A DNA stretch of 64,000 nucleotides from contig CAJFHG010000006.1 of assembly GCA_904379015.1 (NCBI GenBank), forward strand, positions 29,022-93,021. The letters run 5' to 3'. A program made the position numbers and the translations under genes. The first letter of the stretch is position 1, and every line of letters begins with the position of its first letter. A model generated the notes under the pieces. The model was given only the letters and a program-made list of their open reading frames with translations, was not told the origin of the DNA and did no database searches. Positions 59,900 to 64,000 of the stretch are shown here, in pieces. Source of the DNA: Candidatus Paralachnospira caecorum. GTDB taxonomy: Bacteria; Bacillota; Clostridia; Lachnospirales; Lachnospiraceae.

Positions 59900-61620
59900 G
59901 CAATAGAGGAAGACGAAGAAGCGGTATCCGGATCATGGCCAGCCTGATCGGGCTGGTCAGGCCGCTGCTGCATGTGATGCTGGCGGCGATCCTTCTGGGA
60001 ACGGCCGGATATCTCTGCGCTATTTTTCTGACCATTCTGGCAGGACAGGTCATTCTGAAGGGAATGTCCCAGGGAGCGGGCGGCCTGGAGCTGATCCTGC
60101 AGAAGGGCCGTTTTATGGGACTCTCCGTAAAAGCGCTGTTTGTGATCATGGGCGTGACTGCGGTGCTGCGCGGCGTGCTCCATTATATGGAACAATACTG
60201 CAATCATTTCATCGCCTTTAAGCTGCTGGCAATACTCCGCCATAAGGTATTTGCTGTGCTGAGGACGCTCTGTCCGGCAAAGCTGGAGGGCCGGGACAAA
60301 GGAAATCTGATTTCGCTGATCACAACGGATATAGAGCTTCTGGAGGTGTTTTACGCCCATACCATATCGCCCATTGCCATCGCGGTGCTCACATCAGGAA
60401 TCATGACGGTTTTTATCGGAAGCTATCATCCGGGCGCGGGGATCCTGGCCCTGGCGGCTTATCTTCTGGTGGGACTGGTGATCCCTCTGTGGAATGGAAA
60501 ACGGGGCGGTGAAAAGGGAATGGCGTACCGTACCCGGTTCGGCGAGCTGAACAGCTTTGTCCTGGATTCTCTCAGGGGACTGGATGAGACGATCCAGTAC
60601 GGCCGGGGAGCAGAACGGAAGCAGCAGATGCGGGCGCGTTCCGAAGGGCTGTCAGGCATGCAGGGGCAGCTGAGCCGTCTGGAGGGATCGCAGCGCTCCT
60701 TGACCAATCTGGCGATTCTGGCAGCTTCTTTTCTTATGCTGTTTCTGTCCCTTTACTGGTACAGAACAGGAGCAATGGGATTTGACGGCGTCCTGACCTG
60801 CACCATTGCGATGATGGGTTCCTTCGGACCGGTGGTGGCACTGTCCAGTCTGTCCAATAATCTGAACCAGACTCTGGCGAGCGGGGAACGGGTTCTGTCT
60901 CTCCTGGAGGAGGAGCCGTTGGTGAAAGAAATACCGGAAGACGGCAGCCAGTGGAACGGAGCGGAGCATTTCACCGGCGCCAGGGCAGAGCATGTGACCT
61001 TTTCATATGATGAGGAAGTGATCCTGAATGATTATTCTGTCGATATGCAGCCGGGACAGATGATTGGGATCCATGGAGTGAGCGGATCCGGAAAATCTAC
61101 GCTGCTGAAGCTGCTGATGCGGTTCTGGGAGGCTGACCGGGGCAGAATCCTGATATCCGGAGAGGAAATCGGCCGGATTCCCACAAAACGGCTGCGGGAC
61201 AGCGAGTCTTATGTAACCCAGGAGACCCATTTGTTCCATGATTCCATTGCGGCCAATATCGCGGTAGGAAAACCGGGGGCTTCCCGGGAGGAGATCATGG
61301 AAGCCGCCAGAAAAGCTTCTGTTCACGCGTTTATCATGACGCTGCCTGACGGTTATGATACACAGGTGGGAGAGCTGGGAGATACGCTGTCCGGCGGAGA
61401 ACGCCAGAGGATCGGCCTTGCCCGGGCGTTTCTCCATGATGCGCCGTTTCTTCTGCTCGACGAGCCGACCAGCAATCTGGACTCTCTCAACGAGGGGGTG
61501 ATTCTGAAATCTCTGGAGGAGACCTGCGGGGAGAAAACAGTGGTGCTGGTCTCCCACAGGAAATCGACCATGAATCTGGCAGATGTGGTTTATGAAATGA
61601 AAAACGGAAGGACGTCCTGA
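59896..61620 (+). CDS. ABC exporter half-transporter 2
   Basis: A 574-residue half-transporter. The membrane domain (about 1-330) is followed by Walker A GVSGSGKST near residue 398, signature LSGGERQRIGLARAFL, Walker B LLLDEPTSNLD and H-loop LVSHRKST. Both catalytic sites look competent. The ATG at 59896 (ATGA overlap with the previous stop) is preferred to an upstream in-frame start that would overlap heavily. It should form a heterodimer with half-transporter 1. A broken third ABC gene begins one base after its stop. Confidence 0.9.
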   Translation: MSNRGRRRSGIRIMASLIGLVRPLLHVMLAAILLGTAGYLCAIFLTILAGQVILKGMSQGAGGLELILQKGRFMGLSVKALFVIMGVTAVLRGVLHYMEQYCNHFIAFKLLAILRHKVFAVLRTLCPAKLEGRDKGNLISLITTDIELLEVFYAHTISPIAIAVLTSGIMTVFIGSYHPGAGILALAAYLLVGLVIPLWNGKRGGEKGMAYRTRFGELNSFVLDSLRGLDETIQYGRGAERKQQMRARSEGLSGMQGQLSRLEGSQRSLTNLAILAASFLMLFLSLYWYRTGAMGFDGVLTCTIAMMGSFGPVVALSSLSNNLNQTLASGERVLSLLEEEPLVKEIPEDGSQWNGAEHFTGARAEHVTFSYDEEVILNDYSVDMQPGQMIGIHGVSGSGKSTLLKLLMRFWEADRGRILISGEEIGRIPTKRLRDSESYVTQETHLFHDSIAANIAVGKPGASREEIMEAARKASVHAFIMTLPDGYDTQVGELGDTLSGGERQRIGLARAFLHDAPFLLLDEPTSNLDSLNEGVILKSLEETCGEKTVVLVSHRKSTMNLADVVYEMKNGRTS

Positions 61621-61621
61621 C

Positions 61622-61810
61622 GTGAGCTTTACCGCAAAGGAGGGCGAGGTAACTGCTCTGGTGGGCTCTTCCGGTTCCGGAAAAAGCACCTGTGCCCGGA
61701 TGGCCGCGGGGCTGTGGGATATTTTTCCAGAGCCGCGAACTGCGATGAATTTGTCCGGCGGCTGCTCCAGGGATATGATACATACGCCTATCGGGAAAAT
61801 AGGAAATTAA
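61622..61810 (+). pseudogene. Stump of a third ABC-transporter ATPase
   Basis: The frame encodes VSFTAKEGEVTALVGSSG followed by SGKSTCARMAAGLWDI, a clear ABC Walker A region, and then runs into unrelated residues and a stop after 62 codons. The signature, Walker B and membrane domain are missing. It starts directly after the exporter gene, so it looks like the 5'-truncated or internally deleted end of a longer operon. A neighbouring rearrangement probably caused the loss. Confidence 0.75.
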
Positions 61811-62182
61811 AAATGCGGGTTTTGGGAGGAATATGAAAACCGCAATATGACAATTATATAAAGAACAAGTTGTAAAAAAGTACAGATGAACATTCGAACA
61901 TTTGTACTTTTTTTACTGCTTATCCTATATACTTTTATGGTTTTATTTGCTATAATGTGCGAAAGGGCAGAGTCAGGATCATCCAGTGTTATTATGTCCT
62001 TAAAAGAGTATTTGTTTATCCGGGGAATATCCGATATTTTTTCATGTACCGTCCGCCTTTTGGATTCCAGACAGAGTCCTGTAAGGCTATTATTTTGAAA
62101 TTTTTGCCGGGGAAACTGACGGGGACGGAAAAATCTGTCAGGCGGATCAGGGTAGTCTGGACGTGATGACATCCGCGGAAGG
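61811..62182. other. Rearranged non-coding stretch with terminator and promoter remnants
   Basis: No convincing gene is present. The region holds the terminator at 61874-61914, a sequence CGAACATTTGTAC (61895-61907) that differs at one base from the SOS-box form CGAAC-N4-GTTC, and a TATAAT at 61951-61956. These may be the promoter remnant of the uvrB fragment that follows. Confidence 0.35.
61874..61914. terminator. Terminator at the end of the heme island
   Basis: AAAAAAGTACAGATG pairs with CATTTGTACTTTTTTT with a 9-nt loop. A and T runs on both sides allow termination in either direction. Confidence 0.8.
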
Positions 62183-62362
62183 ATCAGCCAAACTCTTCTG
62201 GAGGTTACCGGTTCTGGAAAGACGTTTACAATGGCCAATGTCATTCAGCAATTAAACAAACCAACATTGATCATTGCACACAATAAGACTCTGGCGGCAC
62301 AGCTCTACGGCGAGTTCAAGGAATTCTTTCCGAACAATGCCGTAGAGTACTTTGTCTCCTAG
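62183..62362 (+). pseudogene. uvrB: Internal fragment of uvrB
   Basis: Sixty codons match UvrB residues of about 33-92: [19 protein letters not shown] (helicase Walker A), then [20 protein letters not shown] and [11 protein letters not shown]. The match breaks off at a TAG where the family continues YYDYYQPEAY. The usual N-terminal residues are not found upstream. The fragment begins just where the second uvrB copy (63912 onward) leaves the window, so the two pieces do not overlap and cannot be compared here. Confidence 0.85.
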
Positions 62363-62534
62363 TGTACCGGGGCCGGAAAACGAGGTATGGTATATCTGGT
62401 GGCTTTTGTGCTGTTTTGTCCAGATTTTGTGGACAGAACAGGATAAAACGGAGTGAATGATACCAGGCGGACAAGATGATTTTGTGACTTTTTTGCAGGA
62501 AAAATTCGTAATGAGATGAAAAGAGGGGATAAGG

Positions 62535-63589
62535 ATGAATAAAGAACATGAGATTGTGTTGTATCAGATAGATAAAACAAATATATGTGTCAGTGTTTTT
62601 TTTCATGAAGAGACTTTTTGGTTGACACAAAAGGCGATGGCTGAATTATTTGACTGTTCTACGGATAATATTTCTTTGCATTTAAAGAACATTTTTCGAG
62701 AAGAAGAATTGGATGAAAAGTCAACTACCGAGTTTTTCTCGGTAGTTTTCGAGAAGAAGAATTGGATGAAAAGTCAACTACCGAGTTTTTCTCGGTAGTT
62801 CAAAAAGAGGGAAATAGAAATGTATCACGAAATATAAAATGTTATAATTTGGATGCAATAATCGCAGTTGGTTATAGAGTAAATTCAAAAAAAGCAACAC
62901 GTTTTCGACAGTGGGCAACAAAAACATTAAAAGAATATATCATAAAAGGTTTTGTCCTTAATGATGATATGTTAAAAAATGGTAAGCCTTTTGGAAAAGA
63001 TTATTTTGACGAATTGCTAGAACGCATTCGAGAAATAAGAGCGAGTGAACGAAGGGCGTATCAGAAAATTACAGATATATTTGAACAATGCAGTTATGAT
63101 TATGATAAGAATAGCGAAACAACAAAAGCATTTTATGCGTTTGTGCAAAATAAGTTGCATTTTGCCATCACCGGAAAGACTGCGGCGGAACTTATATATG
63201 AACGTGCCGATTCTGAAAAACCATCTATGGGATTAACTACATGGAAAGACGCACCGGAAGGTAAAATATTGAAACGAGATATCGGTATTGCTAAAAACTA
63301 TTTAAATGAAAAAGAATTGATCCGTCTTAATCGTCTGGTAACAATGTTCATTGATTATGCCGAATTGATGGCGGAAGATGGGGTGTTAATGAGTATGCAG
63401 GATTGGGTTGATCAGACAAATCAATTTTTAACGAATAATAGGAGAAAAGTGCTGTCAGGAAAAGGAAAGATATCTCATGAAGCAGCTTTAGAAAAAGCTG
63501 AAAAGGAATATGAGACTTTTCGGATAAAACAGGATCAAGAATATGTTTCGGAGTTTGATCGAGAAGTAGAAAGGTATCTAAAGGACTAA
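62535..63589 (+). pseudogene. rhuM: RhuM-family gene interrupted by a 53-bp tandem duplication
   Basis: The first frame (62535-62798) encodes the RhuM N terminus (MNKEHEIVLYQIDKTN, FWLTQKAMAELFDCSTDNIS). The second frame (to 63589) encodes the rest (YNLDAIIAVGYRVNSKKATRF, RQWATKTLKEYIIKGFVLND). They are out of register by two bases. A perfect 53-bp tandem repeat (62693-62745 and 62746-62798) causes the shift; removing one copy joins EKSTTEFFSVV to QKEGNRNVS and restores about 333 codons. RhuM proteins occur on islands and near restriction systems; their function is poorly known. Base composition is far more AT-rich than the rest of the window. AGAGGGGATAAGG precedes the ATG. Confidence 0.88.
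62693..62798 (+). repeat. Perfect 53-bp tandem duplication inside rhuM
   Basis: Two identical 53-bp units lie head to tail. Each contains the inverted repeat AACTACCGAG-TTTTT-CTCGGTAGTT, which encodes TTEFFSVV in the intact frame. A hairpin-forming unit is a known substrate for slippage. Confidence 0.95.
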
Positions 63590-63911
63590 AAATAGCAAAG
63601 AGAAGAGGATATTTGGGTGAGAAATCAAACAGTTAATAGTAAAATTAATGTTTATTAAAAAAAGAAACTAGATGTAAGTATTTTTACCAATATTTTGCCT
63701 TGTGTTACGACTGATATTTTGTGACTTTTCGTGAACAAATTGTGAAAAGTCCAATATAAGGTAGTATCATTTTCTGATTTTGACATTTTCGCTACGAATG
63801 AATTTTTTGAGGGTGGCTGATATTGAACATATCAAAAGTCACAAAGGAGCACCCTCCGGGTATACCATTATGCCCTGAAAAGACGGGCAAAGCTAAGGAG
63901 AAGATTTTGCT
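63590..63911. other. Spacer between rhuM and uvrB
   Basis: No gene is seen. It contains the inverted repeat GACTTTTC/GAAAAGTC (63723-63751), the second 14-bp repeat, and a GAGGGTG/CACCCTC pair around 63810-63857. Base composition changes from AT-rich back to the window's usual composition near 63830. Confidence 0.4.
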
Positions 63912-64000
63912 ATGGATAAATTCGTTTTAAAGGCCCCGTATCAGCCCACAGGCGATCAGCCGCAGGCAATCGAGGCGCTTGTAAAAGGGTTCAAGGAAGG
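63912..64000 (+). CDS. uvrB: UvrB, excinuclease subunit B (N-terminal part only)
   Basis: The frame opens [20 protein letters not shown] and runs off the window at residue 29, matching the start of UvrB, the damage-verification helicase of nucleotide excision repair. TAAGGAGAAG lies upstream. Its continuation would be needed to know whether this copy is complete or the 5' part of a gene split by the rhuM region. Confidence 0.85.
   Translation, partial: MDKFVLKAPYQPTGDQPQAIEALVKGFKE

Larger units (their letters stand above)
62479..63729. repeat. 14-bp direct repeats flanking the rhuM region
   Basis: ATTTTGTGACTTTT occurs at 62479-62492 and again at 63716-63729, enclosing the AT-rich rhuM gene. 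They may mark the ends of an inserted islet or its attachment sites; no integrase or transposase is present between them. Confidence 0.5.

Noticed and set aside
62723..62752. The AACTACCGAG/CTCGGTAGTT hairpins as terminators
   Set aside because: They lie inside the rhuM coding frame and are not followed by a sustained T tract beyond the repeat junction; they encode conserved residues.
1..64000. CRISPR arrays, tRNA or rRNA genes, complete insertion sequences, integrases
   Set aside because: Reading through the window I found no regularly spaced repeats, cloverleaf-type genes or transposase/integrase proteins.

Overview
The window is a stretch of chromosome from an anaerobic, spore-forming Firmicute, most likely a Lachnospiraceae-type Clostridium. 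This rests on moderate GC, strong AGGAGG-type ribosome sites, TTG/GTG starts, a spore-coat cotJ operon, a pot polyamine operon, a hem gene set that stops at uroporphyrinogen III/siroheme, and many family-typical small proteins. Names come from recognising protein sequence by eye; no database search was run.

Layout. 1-3380: end of hisS, then aspS and glyA. 3.9-7.8 kb: an AraC regulator, a secreted/anchored acidic-tail protein and a lone HMGL-type aldolase. 8.0-14.6 kb: a protein quality-control operon (GntR-type regulator, mcsA, mcsB, clpC) followed by a small beta-rich protein and radA. The usual ctsR is absent and a YtrA-like GntR gene sits in its place. 14.6-17.2 kb: YtaF/MntP-like exporter, Cof-type phosphatase, lactonase beta-propeller. 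17.4-22.2 kb: AraC regulator, a 26-residue peptide gene, a DUF6110-like protein and a P1B-type ATPase, then a DUF3793 protein and flavodoxin. 22.3-26.7 kb: XRE-cupin regulator plus potABCD. 27-28.7 kb: PHP phosphoesterase and an SH3b protein. 28.9-30.6 kb (minus strand): cotJA-cotJB-cotJC-sodC. 30.8-37.2 kb: hemA, siroheme dehydrogenase, a hemC-cobA-hemD triple fusion, hemB and hemL. 37.3-44.5 kb: M24 peptidase, a catalytically degraded ABC ATPase, a CdaR/PucR-type regulator, ftsEX and an S41 protease.

44.6-61.8 kb is a heme-acquisition island. It holds a DtxR-like regulator, two related NEAT-domain surface proteins (one with SLH anchors, one with a membrane/sorting tail), a Shp-like heme protein, a heme ABC importer (binding protein, permease, ATPase), a DUF454 membrane protein and two ABC exporter half-transporters plus the stump of a third. 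An IbrA/IbrB-like pair (PAPS-reductase-like plus ParB-like) lies between the two NEAT genes. 61.8-64 kb is a scrambled, AT-rich junction: a uvrB fragment, a rhuM gene broken by a 53-bp tandem duplication, flanking 14-bp direct repeats, and the start of another uvrB.

Two regulatory patterns run through the window. A GTTAG-N6-CTAAC palindrome, which fits one dimer site of the DtxR/IdeR iron box, precedes five transcription units: the AraC gene at 17.5 kb, DUF3793/flavodoxin, the DtxR-like gene itself, and both NEAT genes. A second palindrome, TGTAGC-N6-GCTACA, preceded exactly 77 bp upstream by a degenerate copy (TGTAGC-N6-GCAACT), occurs only before the two NEAT genes and at nearly the same distance from a -10 box. 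Together they suggest an iron-repressed, separately activated heme-uptake regulon; the second regulator is unidentified.
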